DNA of 64,000 nucleotides from Rhododendron vialii (GCF_030253575.1 NC_080557.1:41616501-41680500), one strand, 5' to 3'; counted from the stretch's first letter, positions 14,436-27,398 are shown. A program made the numbers and translations. The notes: generated by a model not told the origin, from the letters alone.

Positions 14436-14882
14436 ATGGCGCCCAAGGCAGAGAAGAAGCCAGCAGAGAAGAAGCCGGCGGAGGAGAAGAAGACAGCGGC
14501 GGCCGAGAAGGCCCCGGCGGAGAAGAAGCCCAAGGCCGGGAAGAAGCTCCCCAAGGACGCCTCGGCCGCGGCCGGGGACAAGAAGAAGAAGAGGACGAAG
14601 AAGAGCGTGGAGACGTACAAGATCTACATCTTCAAGGTCCTGAAGCAGGTGCACCCCGACATCGGGATCTCGAGCAAGGCCATGGGGATCATGAACAGCT
14701 TCATCAACGATATCTTTGAGAAGCTCGCCCAGGAGGCGTCGAGGCTGGCGAGGTACAACAAGAAGCCGACGATTACGTCCAGGGAGATTCAGACCGCCGT
14801 GAGGCTTGTGCTGCCCGGGGAGCTGGCGAAGCATGCGGTTTCGGAGGGGACTAAGGCGGTGACTAAGTTTACGAGCTCTTGA
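14436..14882 (+). CDS. HTB: Histone H2B (148 aa), copy 1
   Basis: Core histone that pairs with H2A in the nucleosome. A single intronless frame of 148 aa. The N-tail is plant-type, with [13 protein letters not shown]-like Lys/Ala/Pro repeats (1-55). The histone fold runs from [15 protein letters not shown] to [16 protein letters not shown]. The C-terminus [10 protein letters not shown] holds the Lys (TKAVTK) that is the usual H2B ubiquitination site. The coding region is GC-rich compared with its flanks. It differs from the copy at 35198 by one fewer Ala in the linker and by Thr for Ser before KKSVE. A long open frame on the opposite strand is only its shadow. Confidence 0.98.
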   Translation: MAPKAEKKPAEKKPAEEKKTAAAEKAPAEKKPKAGKKLPKDASAAAGDKKKKRTKKSVETYKIYIFKVLKQVHPDIGISSKAMGIMNSFINDIFEKLAQEASRLARYNKKPTITSREIQTAVRLVLPGELAKHAVSEGTKAVTKFTSS

Positions 14883-14895
14883 ATATGGTGTTTGG

Positions 14896-15290
14896 TTGTC
14901 TAGGGTTAGGGTTTAAATGGTAGTAGTTGGCTAGTAGCGTGAGAAAGTGCATTATGTTTTTAAATTTCTCGTTAATTTGGGTTGGCTGGATCCAGTTGTC
15001 TAGTGTTTGGTTATATGGAATACAATCGGATGGTTTCTGTTCAACAACAATTGCATCTTTAATTTTGAATGGTTTGATTACGATTATGCACTTTAAGTTC
15101 TAGGGTTAGGGTTTTAATGGTATGAGGTGGGCAATAATGAGAAAATGTTTTCAATTTATTTGGTTTTGGCGTTAAATTGTATTGGCGGGATTCAGTTGAC
15201 TAGTGTTTGGTTACATGAAATACAATCACACAGTTTCTGTTTGAAGAATTGCACCTTTGAATTTGAATGATTTGATTACGATTATTTGAC
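14896..15290. repeat. Tandem duplication (about 200 bp) behind H2B-1
   Basis: The stretch starting near 14899 (TCTAGGGTTAGGGTTT, then TAGTGTTTGGTTA, TACAATC and TTTGATTACGATTAT) is repeated in the same order from about 15101, with scattered differences. The unit covers the H2B 3' UTR, so the gene may have two alternative 3' ends. Confidence 0.8.
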
Positions 15291-16330
15291 ATACTGGGTT
15301 GTAAACAGCCTGTTTGAATTGAGGGGTTTCGTGAGAAAAGCAAAGAATAGAAAGGAGAATTTGACCACTTGTTTGGATATATAGATGAGCAAGGATGACA
15401 GATGTGTGTAACCACAACCCTTCCTTTTCAAATGAATCACTCAATATGAAGGGGGCTGTAAGTCGGTTACTTGTAATTGCTCCTTTTTCCCATTGTTTTG
15501 CTGCATCATTTTATGGGGTTGATACAATTTAGAAGTGTTTAACATATTTGGGTAGAAACATGAGGAGTTCAGTATTCATAATTGATTGTGCATTACTACG
15601 ATTACTCAGAACTACTTCGACATTGCTACCAAAGTGCTGAGTATTACTTAATTCTGCATCATTAAGAAATTAGGGATGAAAGAGTATGCTACTGTATGCT
15701 GCTTTAAGCATGTTTGATATATTTTTGGCTTGGTTCTTCAAACTACACGAGAACCTGAAACTTTTTGCTTCTTAAAATAGGAAGATAAACTCAAAGGTAT
15801 GGGGTATTAGCTTTTTGGGTGAATTTTTCAAAGCTGATTTATCTAGTTTATCAAGGGGAAATGGTCAATCTCTATAATTAGACCTGCTACTAGTAGACTT
15901 AGTCAAACAAAGTTATGGATGTCATAGTGTTGAAATAGATTGTGTGAATCTTTTTGATGTTGTAGAGGCGTTTAGGGCATCTTAAAAAGAGCACAAGGTC
16001 TCATGAGTGGAACTGCTTTGAAAAGCCCGATAGGTTTGGATTCTAGGGGAAAAGTAGTTCTAGTTGTTTCCATATAAACTCCATTCCATTCGTAATCTGG
16101 ATTCATCATACACTGTTTACACAGCAGAATGCGTAGGAAGATTCTAATGCTGGTTGGTGGCAGAGACCAGGCACAGCATAAACAAGCATACTGATGCAGT
16201 GTGGACTCCAGTGCAAAGAACTTGTGATTCACTGACCAGTTTTTATGACATCTGTATTGAATTTGCCTTTCTGTTGGCAACTTATTTGCCTGTAGTGTCA
16301 ATGTGAAGGTTTGAACGTGCAATACGGTCT
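15291..16330. other. Intergenic, no gene seen
   Basis: AT-rich sequence without a supported gene. A weak gene-like base composition starts after about 15960 but no exon chain could be built. Confidence 0.4.
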
Positions 16331-16331
16331 A

Positions 16332-19300
16332 AAAGGAGGTCATAACACGGTTGCCTTTTGTAGTGTAAAAGATGCTACGGGCTTTGCGTCTGGAAGTCAA
16401 ATTCATAATTTCTCGCAGTCTATACCATTTGAGATGCTATCTCTTCGGATATTGACTAAATCTTTGTACTGTAGGCTACAGGATTTGGTGGAAGTGGCAA
16501 GGAACACAGTTTATGACCAGGCTCAGAAGATTCCTGTTGCATTCGTAAGTCTTCATAATAGTTAAACCGTATGTGAATTTTACACGTGTAGCGCTATTCA
16601 ACTTCTCATGGATTGAATCCAAAATCTCCTTTAGAACTTAAAAGGACAAGCCGTTCATGTGGAAATCACAGAAAATAAAACGGATTTCAAATTAGCCTTT
16701 TCAAAATGCTTGAAATGGCCGTATGAAACATTCTTAAGAGTTTGATGTATGACTTATTTACAAATGTCCCCTTTTAACCCGTAACTTCTGATGTGTTGGT
16801 TTCTTTGGCTGTCTTATTACTGTTACCGCACGGTTGGAGGCATAAACCACTGCTTTTAGAAGTATACCCGGAGCAGACTGAGCATTAAATGAAATAAAGG
16901 GGATAATCTGGAGTGTGTGTTTTTCTTGCTTCAGGATTGCCAGTAAACGAAACAATAGATGTGAGCAATTTTTTAGATGTTATGAAAAAATTTCTATTTC
17001 ATGCTAGTGAGCGTGAACCATATCCCTGCCTCAGTCTGCAATTTGCATATGGCGAGGGCAGCAAATATAAAGCTACTTAAACAATGGTTATATGCATTTG
17101 GATAGAGAGGGACGAGGGGCTGCTATTGGTGAGAAGCAGAAGACAGAGATTGAGTTTCAAGATCTCTCCAAATTGCAAGACATGAATATTGCAACTGAAA
17201 GAAACCACTAGAAATACAATTTGAGATTGGTGTTCTGTTTTGGCCAGAGTAAGCAGTTGCATTATTGGAGAAAGATGTCAACAAAAGCCTCCCCCCACAC
17301 CCTGAAGACAGATAAATGGCCACAATGAAAATTTAATCAGTTTGAGCTTTCACACATTCAAGGATTTTATTTACTTTTGTCAGGAGACACGCATTCAGTC
17401 AAACACTGGACTCTGATATCAGAATGAGCCATAAATACTTGATACAGGGTGAAAATACACAAGCAGCAACATGAATACCGTAGGCAAGAAGCGTGATCAT
17501 CTTTTGGCTTGGTAGGCAATCCGCTTCTGCTACCACACAATTTCTCTTGCCTCTGTTCTTTGTTCAATTTCCTCCTTAGGCTGGATGAAAATCCATGTTG
17601 TTTGCATAAATCGTTCCATGTTTAGCTTCTGTGAGAACAGGATTAGAGAAAGCGGAAGAATTCTGATGGCAGACTTGTCATTTCTTTGGGAAAGCATATG
17701 CCATTCTTGAGGCGCTTGGGACAATCTCTTTCAGTATTCAGTATTTACGTTGCTCTTTTCAAACAAATCAGCATCTTGTTATTTGATTCATCGCCCTTGT
17801 TAGGATCAATATGGACTGTGATAACCTCAACAACAGTCCCTGCCTCTTGGTTCGACCCGTATTTGCAGTGCTGATTTGACTTATGACACTGCAAATATGG
17901 GTAAAATCTGCACTTCCTTGGTTGAATAACTGTGAGTCCAAAAGCTTCATATAGTGCAGGCTGTTCAAACGTCTTCTTTGTATCCACAATAAGGGGTACA
18001 TCTCCATTGTGGTGGAAGGGAGGGGTTGGTGGGGATCTTGTTTCAGTGTTGGCCGGTCTTGTTATCAACCAGCGGCACAACTAATCTTCTTGATGAGTTG
18101 GCCGGGCTAACTTCTCTATTTGAGATAGGGGACCTCCCAGGGAGCACTGGTAAATAACCCATTACATTGGAGAGTATTTGGGTTACTCATTCGGTAAAAC
18201 TATTGGTTGAAGCTGCCTCATGAGCCTCTAATTTATCTCCTTTCCCTCCAGAACCTTGAAAAGCTTCAGTCCCAGTCTCAACAGCTTAAATTGGATCGGA
18301 AAGAGTAAACATCTGACTTGCAATCTGTCTGAGCTGACCGGTAAGTTGATGTTTCTCTATTATTCAATGCATCTTGTTGATATACACTGTTTCTTCTCTC
18401 TTGTAATTTTTATGGATCAGAGACTCCTGCACCACTGACACGATTACAAGATTAACCTAATCCCCTAGCATTCTATTCTCTCATTCCACTCCAGGATGGG
18501 AATTGAGCTCTTGAACCTTATTGTCTATTTTGTCATTCAAAAAACGTAACTTAATAAATTTTATGCATTGCTCACCACGTGATATGAGGATTTACATTCA
18601 ACCCATGCTGCCTAATTCTGAGGAGAATTTCTTCCTCTATCGCCGCTACCAATAAATGTCAAGTTTATCATTTTTTTTTACTGTACTACGTTTTACTTTG
18701 ATCACTTCTGGCTTCTTTTGGTTTTAGCTTGAAGAAATCAGTACTTTTCTGTAAGTTCTGATAAGGTACATGTTTTTGAGATTGCAGAAACAAGGCATCG
18801 ACAACAATTCAATTTATCAGAAGGAGGTCATAACATGGTTGCCTATACCACTGTAACAGATGCTGCAGGCTTTGAAGCTGGAAGTAAGTTCTTTAGTTTT
18901 CAGAAAGTCTGTACCCTTGATATTATCTCTTTGGGCATTGGCTAAATCTTCCGACTGAGTAGGATTTGCCCGGCTATGGTCAGGCCCTGAGGATTCCTTT
19001 TGCATTCGTAGGTCTTTGAAATAATTGCAACCATAGTTGAAATCGATAGATATAGGACCATTTATTTGCTTATGGATGGAATCCAAGATCTGTTAGAAGG
19101 ACAAGCTGTTGATGTGGAAATCACAGAATGGAAAGTGATTACAAATTAACCTCTTGGAAATGCTTGCAACGGCCCTATTAATTATTTACTAGAGTTTGGT
19201 GGACTTATGGACTAGTGTCCCAGGCATCTTTTAACCCTTCTAATTTTTGGTTTGGTGTCTTAATAATCTTACCGTGGCAGAGGCATTGAACTACTGCTGT

Positions 19301-20990
19301 TACATGTAATACGGTACTTGAAATATAAGGGGGATATTTTGTAGATCTCTCCAATTGCATGAATATTGGAAATGAAAAAGACCAAAAGAAATACAAGTTG
19401 GCATTAGGGTCATGTTTTGGCAAGAGGTGGCAGTTGCATTATTAGAGAAAGATATCAACAAAAGGCTCCCCCCACCCTAAAGCCAAATAAATGGCCGCAA
19501 AGGAAATGTAATCAGTTAGTGGTTTTACACATTCAGTGATTTTATCCACATTGGTCCGCTCATGTATGGGTGTTTGATAAACTGAATGAGCTATAATACT
19601 CAATAAAAGAGTACATGGCAACAGAAAGAGTGTTACACAAGAATCAACAGGGATACCGAAGTGAAGAAGTGCGATCATCTCTTGGCCTGGTAGGCAACCT
19701 GCTTCTGCTACCGCACAAACTTACCGTTTGTGTTGAAGCATTGTTGAGTGATTAATGAAACCACATTGAAAGGGTTAGACAAAGCATTCAGTCAACCTAG
19801 AGTCAGATCTAATAGAATGAAGTAGCATGTGAATTTGACTTGCCTCTGTTTTCTGTTTAATTTGCGTCCCAAGGCTGGATGAACATCTATGTTCAACTTG
19901 TCTGCATAAATCTTTCATGTCTAGCTGCTTCTTTTCTTTGGGTAAATCGGAAATTCCCATGTCTAGCCTTCTGTGAGAACAGGGTTAGAGAAAATCTGAA
20001 AATTCAGATGGCAGACTTGTTGAATCTTTAGGTAAAGTGTATGCCATTCTTAGATGGGCTTGACATTCTGCTCCGAGATTCATCATCTCCTGTACTCTTC
20101 TCCAAAAAATGAACAATATTGTTACTTGATCGTCGCCCTTAGTAGGATCTGCTCAATGACAATTTCTGCCTCCTTGCTTGGTAGCAACTAGCAATATGGG
20201 TAATTGGCACTTCATCGGTCCAATAACTGTTAGTCCAAAAAACATCATATAGTCAGGGGTCACAAAAGCACCCTTTGTATCTCCAATAACCAGCACAGCT
20301 CTCATCCATTATGGGGGAAGTCAGGGGCTGGTAGGGATGTTCTTTCACTGCTGGCTAGTCTCGATACTGACCGACAGAGTAGTTAATCTTCTTGATGAGT
20401 TGAGTGCCCCCACTACTCTATCTGAGGCAAGGGGCCTCCCAGAGAGCACAGGTGAAAACCCCCTAGCATGAAAGATTGGAGAGTCCTTGGGTTTTAATAC
20501 AATAAACCTATCGGAAGTGCCTTCATAAGCCTCTTGTTGATCTCCTCTACCCTCAGAACCCTGAAAAGCTTCCTTGTCATGATCTGAACTTTGATTTGTC
20601 TGAGCTGACCCACCACAAGCCTCCTCTTGTTGATCTCTGCCATTTCTTATGTCTTTCAATATGGATGGATCTTTTCAATATGGATGGATCAGAGAATCCT
20701 GGACCAATGACAAGATTAACCTAATTCCTTAGCTTTCTTTGTCTTCCCATTACGCTACAGGATGGGAATTGAACTCTTTAACCTTAATCTTCTATTGGTC
20801 ATAAAAAAGCATAACTTGGTGAATTTTATGCACAGCTTGCTACAACATATGAGGCATCACATTAAAGCCTTGCTGCCCTGTACTGAGGAGCAATTGTTCC
20901 TCTATCACAGCTAACTATAACAGGTTAATCAGCTTTTACTGTATTATTATTTACTTTGATCGATTCTGGCTTCTTTTTGAACTTTTTGCA
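16332..20990. repeat. Tandem duplication of a 2.2-2.5 kb block with decayed coding-like stretches
   Basis: Copy A (about 16332-18786) and copy B (about 18821-20990) share many blocks in the same order: AAGGAGGTCATAACAYGGTT (16332, 18821), TTGCATTATTRGAGAAAGAT (about 17257, 19434), CTTGGTAGGCAA/CCTGGTAGGCAA (about 17508, 19684), and a terminal block before GAAACAAGGCATCG (18787, 20991). On the minus strand parts look protein-like in both copies: copy B about 20659-20345 holds FSPVLSGRP and NSSRRL, copy A about 18170-18060 holds LPVLPGR and NSSRRL. Stops interrupt both copies. I do not recognise the family. It is probably a duplicated pseudogene or the remnant of a minus-strand gene. Confidence 0.6.
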
Positions 20991-22480
20991 GAAACAAGGC
21001 ATCGGCAACAATTCGAAGCTGTTTGAAGCACGGCAGCTGTATTGAGTCTCATTGATCATGAGAATATGCAGTTGGAATCAAAATGGAAAATACCCATCAC
21101 TTTTTGACACACACTTGGAACTATTTGAATGACCATTTGTGTTCTTAAAGTCTCTTTTTTCCGCTTTTTCTTTGGCTGCAATTGTGTTGATCTGTAGTTG
21201 TTTTCTCTACTAGAGAAGGGTTTGAATTTGGTTTTTGTGTTGTTTCCTTAGGGAGTAGTCCCAGAGCAAACTGATTGTATTGGTTCTTTTGTGGTGATAT
21301 AAAATTTAACTTACCCAAAAAAAAAGTTCTGTTTCTTCCTCGTGAATCTGTGATATGGTACTACTACTTACTGCCTCAAAGAACCGGATAAGCTATATCT
21401 GTTGCATTATCTTCCTGGTTGACTGTAGCAGAAAGTAATTATATTATTTAGTTCAGAGGTGGAATGACTACAATGATTTTGATGGATAGTTCTGACTTCC
21501 GAGTCTCTTTTCTTATTGATGCCTGTGCGTGTATATAAGGGGGAATGAAACTCAGGAAAGAACAGAAACACACCAATATTTGCAAAGCAGACATCTTAAA
21601 AGTTTAAGTTTTGACAAGTTAAGAATTGAAATCTGGTGATATTGCTCTCGTCTTTTTTATTTTGAAGAATGTAAATTTGTTGAAGTATAATATGGGAAAT
21701 TACATCATACATACAAATTATGATTCCTTATTTAAACGCTGAGTTCCCATGTAGGCCAACAAAGAGGGATGCCGAGAGCATAAGTTTAGCCCAAGGGTTA
21801 GAGCATCTCCATCCGTTCCTAGCTATTTTGGCAAGAAAAAAAAATGCAAATATCCATTATAGCTATTTCGGTTGGTCGGTAGATTTGTTTTTCATACAAT
21901 TGACATGATTCAATTCTTGAGGTTTTGGCTGTAAGGAAGAATTCTTTTGTGAATTATCTAATCTCACCATGGATAGCCTGTCTTTAACCGGAATGGATAA
22001 AAAATTAATTAAGATGAGCGTAATTGACTCATACAACTGACATGGAAAAGAAAATAAATAGAGAGCATATATGATTAGAAGGAAAAATTTTACAACCACA
22101 AATATGCACACAAATACTTTACACACATTCACATTTATTTGTGCACACCGCACACTCACATTTATTTGTGCATACCACACACACACTCAAAGTGTAGTGT
22201 ACTAGTGTGTGGGTCTCCATGTGGATGTGAGTGTGTGTATGTGTATGTGTTTGTGGTTGAAAAGGAATTTAGAAGTTCTCTCCGCACCACATTTGTGAAG
22301 CACAATCCCTTTCATATCAGTAGTATTTTTTTTTTCAATCGATAGAAAATATCAATTACATCATGTGCGAAGTATAAAGTACAAAATTGAAACACTACAT
22401 TGAGAGTCTAGAAAAACAACCAAGCCCAATAAACTCAAGAAATAAGTCCAGGGAAGAAGCCCGCGGAAGCCCATCATGGT
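20991..22480. other. Intergenic, no assigned gene
   Basis: After the third GAAACAAGGCATCG (20991) a short plus frame KQGIGNNSKLFEARQLY ends at a TGA near 21055; it could be a terminal exon, but no partner exon was found. Around 22110-22260 lie short CA/GT-rich direct repeats (CACATTTATTTGTGCA twice). Nothing else is supported. Confidence 0.35.
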
Positions 22481-22630
22481 GATTGGTGAGAGATGCAACT
22501 ATGCAAGACTCCTGCAAATTAATTGCACTCTTCTCTTTTTTGCCCAAACAGCGATTTCCAATCTCTTCCCCAAATCCTCAGCACCAGCAAAATCGAGGCG
22601 CTCATAGTGGGTCATTTAGGGTACATACTA

Positions 22631-22666
22631 ATGGCAAGAAGACTCCCTACCCAGCTCTTTGTAAGC

Positions 22667-22708
<42 letters not shown>

Positions 22709-23112
22709 AAACCCCTAGTTTTGATGCCCTCTGAGATATCGTGACGCAGGGTTGTCATTTTATACCACAAATGAAGAATTGAAGAGGTTGTTTACCCCTT
22801 ATGGTGTTGTTAAAGAAGGTAAGTGGTTGTTGGTTTTGGGTTAATATCTTTTATTACTTAGTTTAGGGCTTATTTAGGGTTTTAATTTGGTGCCACATTT
22901 TGGGAAGAATTTGTTTTTCTACTAAAATTGGTTGCCATTAGGTCTGTACTTGATCATAGTATTGTTGTTTATTTTGTGGCGTTGCTGTGAATTCATTTGC
23001 TGTAGCTAGGCTAGTTATGGACCCGATAACCCGGAGGCCTAAAGGGTTTGGCTTTGTCACTTATGACTCAGAAGTTGAAGCACAGAAGGCAATCAAGTCC
23101 ATGAATGGCAGG

Positions 23113-23182
<70 letters not shown>

Positions 23183-24734
23183 CGCAAAACTCAAACTATT
23201 TGGAAGAAAACTTCATACAACCCTATAAACGGACTTTAGCCTGCCATGGAAGGAGGGGAGTTCAAGTTCTTAGGGTATGAGCTCATACTTTCTTGAATTC
23301 TCCTCCTTTTCTTCTTCTTCCTTTGCTTAACCTTGAAGCAAGCCTGAAGGAGTTCCAAGGCAAGTTGTTAAGTGTTTCAAGATGACCTCAAGGGTGTTAC
23401 AGGCTTGCATGATTTTCTTGAGTGCCCATGTTGGTCGTTGCTTGGTCTTGTTATTCGTTTGGTTGAATGCTAAGAATGCATCATTTTATACCAGATTGCA
23501 CGTCTTACCTTGAGCTTTTGCACATTTGGAGTGTCATGCCATTTATGGATTTTAGGCCATCTTTGTTGTTTGAGCATGTTCGTTTCTTTGCTTTATACAC
23601 ATCTCCCTAGTTCACCATTTTGAAATTACAAACACTTCGGACTTTTAGCTCCAACTCTTGGTTACGAAGATATCAATACATCAAACTAGCATGTCCAGTA
23701 ACTCATGTGTGGTATTTGAAACGTCTTCCTACATTGATTGTGAATCTTTTAGATAAACCTCTTAAAGAATTAGAGGGCCTAGTATACTGCGACAGGTGGC
23801 TTGATCGGAGTTCAGATTTGACAGATTCGGAATGAGAAACTGTCATCCCATTCAACCCAATTTGGATGCCCTGTATTTGACATGTCTCTTGGAAGGAGTA
23901 ACATGAACTCAGAATTATGGGTGTAATCAGTACTCTTGAATAAAAGGACGAAGTGATCTATGGTTGATTTCGTAACAACTAGTAGAATTTATAGTTTGTT
24001 ATACCTCCGTCGCATTCGGCTTTCAACACCTGAAACCCAAATAAAGTTTATCACTGTCCGATACGGACTAAACAAGTGCAAATCAGGTAATCGTTGTTTT
24101 TTCGGACACTTATACTCTTTGGGTACTCACGAATACCTACTCTACACTTTTTTCTTATCGACAATACTTATTCTACACTTACAAACCGTCTCTGTAATTT
24201 GATCTTTTATAAGTATCGGAAACTTAGTGGATGAAATTGAGAGTACAGACATTTTTCATAACTAATAGTATTCCTGGTAGAAATAAATACCCAAGTAAAC
24301 TTATCATTACCGTGTCTCTGTCCTCTTTTCTTTTCTTTTTTTTTTCTTTTTTTTAATGTTTTTCCGTATCACTGTGTATTCATGTCATATCAATATCCAA
24401 GCTTCTTACCTCATTGCTGTCAAATTAAAATTTTGGAATCACCGTGTCTTATCATCTATGCATTTTTGTTTCTCCAGAATTAAAGCTGAGTTTAGTTGTG
24501 ATTCCCCCTGGCACACAATTGCAGAACATCTATACGCTTTCAAAATATCATATTGTCATTCCGTGGTTACTGGTTAATAAGTTTTCTTGTTTTTGGTCAC
24601 TATGAGATTGGCGTTTCTGAACTTCCTGCTGTCCTTGGCTAACTCCGTGCCCATCCTCTGCGCAGATTGTTAAAGGAAAGCTGCTCTTTGTGGAAGTTGC
24701 AAATACCAAAACACAAGGGGAAGGTTCCTCATGA
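22631..24734 (+). CDS. Small single-RRM RNA-binding protein (93 aa)
   Basis: RNA-binding protein made of almost nothing but one RRM. Four exons with GT-AG borders: 22631-22667, 22750-22818, 23006-23112 and 24666-24734, giving 93 aa. RNP2 is LFVSRL (9-14) and RNP1 is KGFGFVTY (48-55); the fold closes with [11 protein letters not shown]. It starts MARRLPTQ and ends TQGEGSS. From memory it matches the small plant RRM proteins of the At3g46020/At5g59860 type, many of which are organelle-linked; the location here is inference. Intron 3 is 1553 bp and opens with a long CT tract immediately after the donor. The start was chosen by family match and the absence of a better upstream ATG in frame. Confidence 0.9.
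22670..22705. repeat. (TC)n tract in intron 1 of the RRM gene
   Basis: About 16 TC units begin three bases after the GT donor at 22668. Confidence 0.9.
23114..23180. repeat. (TC)n tract directly behind the RRM exon 3 donor
   Basis: About 32 TC units follow the donor GTAC at 23113. Its pyrimidine content resembles a splice-acceptor tract and could affect splicing of this intron. Confidence 0.95.
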
Positions 24735-25699
24735 GGATTATACAATCTCATTTTCATGGACATATGCTTGTCGAAATGATAGAGATGTATTGAATGATTC
24801 CTACAAGATATTGTTTCTTTCAAATAATAGTTTAGTGTCCAGTCACAAGTATTGCAAAATTCTTCTGATGAACTTATTTAGTTCCCCAATTTGCCGAATG
24901 GATTGCACATTCTTCTCTTTACCAGGTTTTTGGTTACTGGGGAATGATGAGTCCGAGATTCCTATTGTTATCTGCAGGAAAGATTCTGTTGTGTAAAGAC
25001 CATTAGTCCTGTGTATGTGCGGCGACTGCCTTTGAAGTGCATGACCATTCCTTTGTTTTATTATTTGATGAATAGCTCAACATTATATGAATTGGAAAAC
25101 GGAACTTCCATGCATGCAATTTTTTTCCAACCCGCACTACAGAGCCAGAAATAGTAGTTCCTGGCATAGTCCCATTCTTACCTGCTCAAATTAGAACTGA
25201 GATCTATATACGAACAGTTAAGCATCTTCACCAAATGGGTCTGAACAATGAAAAGTTGCAAACAATTTCCTGATTGAAAACTGCATGAACCAAGCAAGAA
25301 TACTGGACGGATGAATCACAGTTGAACTGGGAGTAAGGGCTGGCCGAAACAAAACTCAATGTTTCTTCGGAAAAGGCATTTGGATTGATTCAAGTCTCTG
25401 TTTCGGAACCAAAAATAAGTTCTTATTTTTTAAAAAGGTAATTTCAAGTTCAAAAATTATGGGCTTATTGAAATATAAAACTATGCAATATGGATCTTGT
25501 TTGGAAAATCTCAATGGGATCTATTATACGATGCAAAAAAAATTGAAAAATTAGTTTTCATTTACTTCATTTTTGAGTTTGAAAATGTAAAATAAGCTGC
25601 TTATTTTTTAAGAAGGTTTTTAAAAAGGGACCTCAGCTTTCACCACTGCAAATTCACATATCACCAAAAAGCTGGTAGACCTCTGGCCTGAGAAAAAAA
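24735..25699. other. 3' flank of the RRM gene, no other gene
   Basis: The first part is probably 3' UTR. Between about 25390 and 25620, AAGTTCTTATTTTTTAAAAAGG and AGCTGCTTATTTTTTAAGAAGG-like phrases suggest an old MITE, but its ends are unclear. Confidence 0.35.
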
Positions 25700-25836
25700 G
25701 AGAAATGCTAAGTGCAAAAAAAATACACTTAAAGCGTACATGAATGGCTCAAATGCACTGCACAGTGAATCTGAGCCGTTCATGTACACTATAAAGGTAT
25801 TTTCTTTGCCAATTTTTTTTGTCCCTAACACTCCTC
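25700..25836. mobile_element. Mutator-like MITE, copy 2 (137 bp)
   Basis: The left end GAGAAATGCTAAGTGCAAAA is identical to copy 1 at 7696. The reversed right end is GAGGAGTGTTAGGGACAAAA. The interior hairpin GTACATGAATGGCTCA pairs with TGAGCCGTTCATGTAC. The flanks are A-rich (AGAAAAAAA and CAAAAAAAA), so the 9-bp duplication is only approximate. Confidence 0.75.
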
Positions 25837-26687
25837 CAAAAAAAATGCCAACGATGAGCCAGTGCAGGCAGTGTGAAGTGTAAGTGAACAGAAAAGAAGA
25901 GATGAAGTCCGTCCCTCAACTCACATTTTCCCCTACCCGAGGACCCTAATCTACTAATCACCACAAGATCAACGCACACTAACAACTCATTTGGATTAAG
26001 TGATTTCGGGAGAAAAGAAAGGGGAAGTAGGGAGAACTCAATCTCTCCTCCGTTTGGATGATCCACAAGGCGAGAGAGGGTGAGGAAGAGCGGGAGACAA
26101 GTCCCCTCAAAGCCCGTTTTTGTTTCTCGCCACTTTTGGCGTGATTCAGTGAGAAAGGGGAAGAGAGGCGAGTGGGGGAGCATAGATGAGAGTACATCTC
26201 ACTTGCTCAACTTCCAACAACGCATGTGGGCTATGACGGCATCTTTTCGTTGTCAAACCAATGGTTGTGCATTCGTCAAAGAAGAGGGAGGGGAGTTCCA
26301 AGTCACCAGAGATGGGAGTGAGAGTTTGATGATGCAAGATTCACAGAATTTTGGTGGACTAACAAGTGTAGCTTGCTAATCTCTAGGCAATACATGTAGA
26401 AGGCTTCAAGGTTGGATCCACTTATTAGGTTCCGAAATTTTGGCTGGGGGTTAAGCTCAATTGCAATCGTTCAACTTCACAACCACCATCCAAAGCAAAA
26501 CAACACGAAATAGAAAGAGGGGTCTCATCATCCATTGATCAAACACTGAAATGCCAAACTCAAAAGACATTACAATGATATTCCATTAACTAGCCTACAC
26601 AACCAGCAAACCAAGCACTAATCTCTAAATTACTACATACAAAGGGGAAAAGATGTAACGAAAAACCGAAAATGGGTAGGCTAAAAT
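25837..26687. other. Intergenic and 3' flank of H2A, no gene seen
   Basis: Contains GA-rich stretches (about 26000-26180) and no recognisable frame. The last part is the H2A 3' UTR. Confidence 0.4.
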
Positions 26688-27398
26688 CTAGGCTTTCTTC
26701 GGAGACTTGGTGGCCTTGGACGGAGATTTGGGCTCCTTCATCGCCTTATCGGTCTTCTTTGGCAGCAGCACTGGGTTGATGTTGGGCAGTACTCCACCGT
26801 GTGCGATTGTCACTCCAGCCAACAACTTTCCGAGCTCTTCGTCGTTCCTTATTGCCAACAGAACGTGCCTTGGTATGATTCTGTTCTTCTTGTTGTCACG
26901 GGCTGCATTTCCGGCCAACTCCAGAACCTGTAACAAAGATTACGTAGCTTAAAGTTAGAGAGAGAGAGAACCCTAATTTTTACTGTTCAGGGACATTTCA
27001 AAGCAAAACACTTGTGTCAACAAAATCTAGGTCTATCAATCAGGGAAAAGGAAAATTATAGAAACACTATTCCCAACCCTAACTTTTTTCCTTCAACGAC
27101 GTGTAGCCCCTTCACAAATCATCTACTCAAATTGACCTAATACACATGAAATCGATGAATGTTAGAGAGAGAGAGTGTGTGTTACTTCAGCAGCTAGGTA
27201 TTCAAGGACGGCGGCCAAGTAGACCGGAGCGCCGGTACCGACGCGCTGAGCATATCGACCTTTCTTCAAGTACCGGCCAATCCTGCCGACCGGGAACTGC
27301 AGACCGGCCCTGACGGAGCGGGTCACCGGCGGCTTCTTCGGACCGGTGCCTCTACCCCTCCCTCCGGCGCCCTTCTTAACTTTTCCACCGGTCTCCAT
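26688..27398 (-). CDS. HTA: Histone H2A.W-type variant (150 aa)
   Basis: H2A variant that marks plant heterochromatin (family knowledge of H2A.W). Two exons, 27398-27186 and 26927-26688, joined after GAA in ...EYLAAE|VLELAGN, the usual plant H2A intron site. The protein is 150 aa. The histone fold contains [22 protein letters not shown], split by normal variation, then [13 protein letters not shown] and the acidic-patch residues. The C-terminal tail carries KSPSK and KSPKK motifs, the SPKK-type DNA-binding signature of H2A.W; SQ/E phosphorylation of H2A.X type is absent. The start METGGKVKK agrees with family members. Confidence 0.96.

Noticed and set aside
14421-14834. Long antisense open frame across H2B-1 (and its counterpart at 35135-35740)
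   Set aside because: Shadow of GC-rich histone coding on the other strand; Leu/Arg-rich composition and no family.
17745-18080. 111-codon minus frame with Cys-containing FYPYLQCHKSNQHCKYG
   Set aside because: I considered a DUF674-type plant protein, but the order and key motifs do not match. Kept only as part of the duplicated block.
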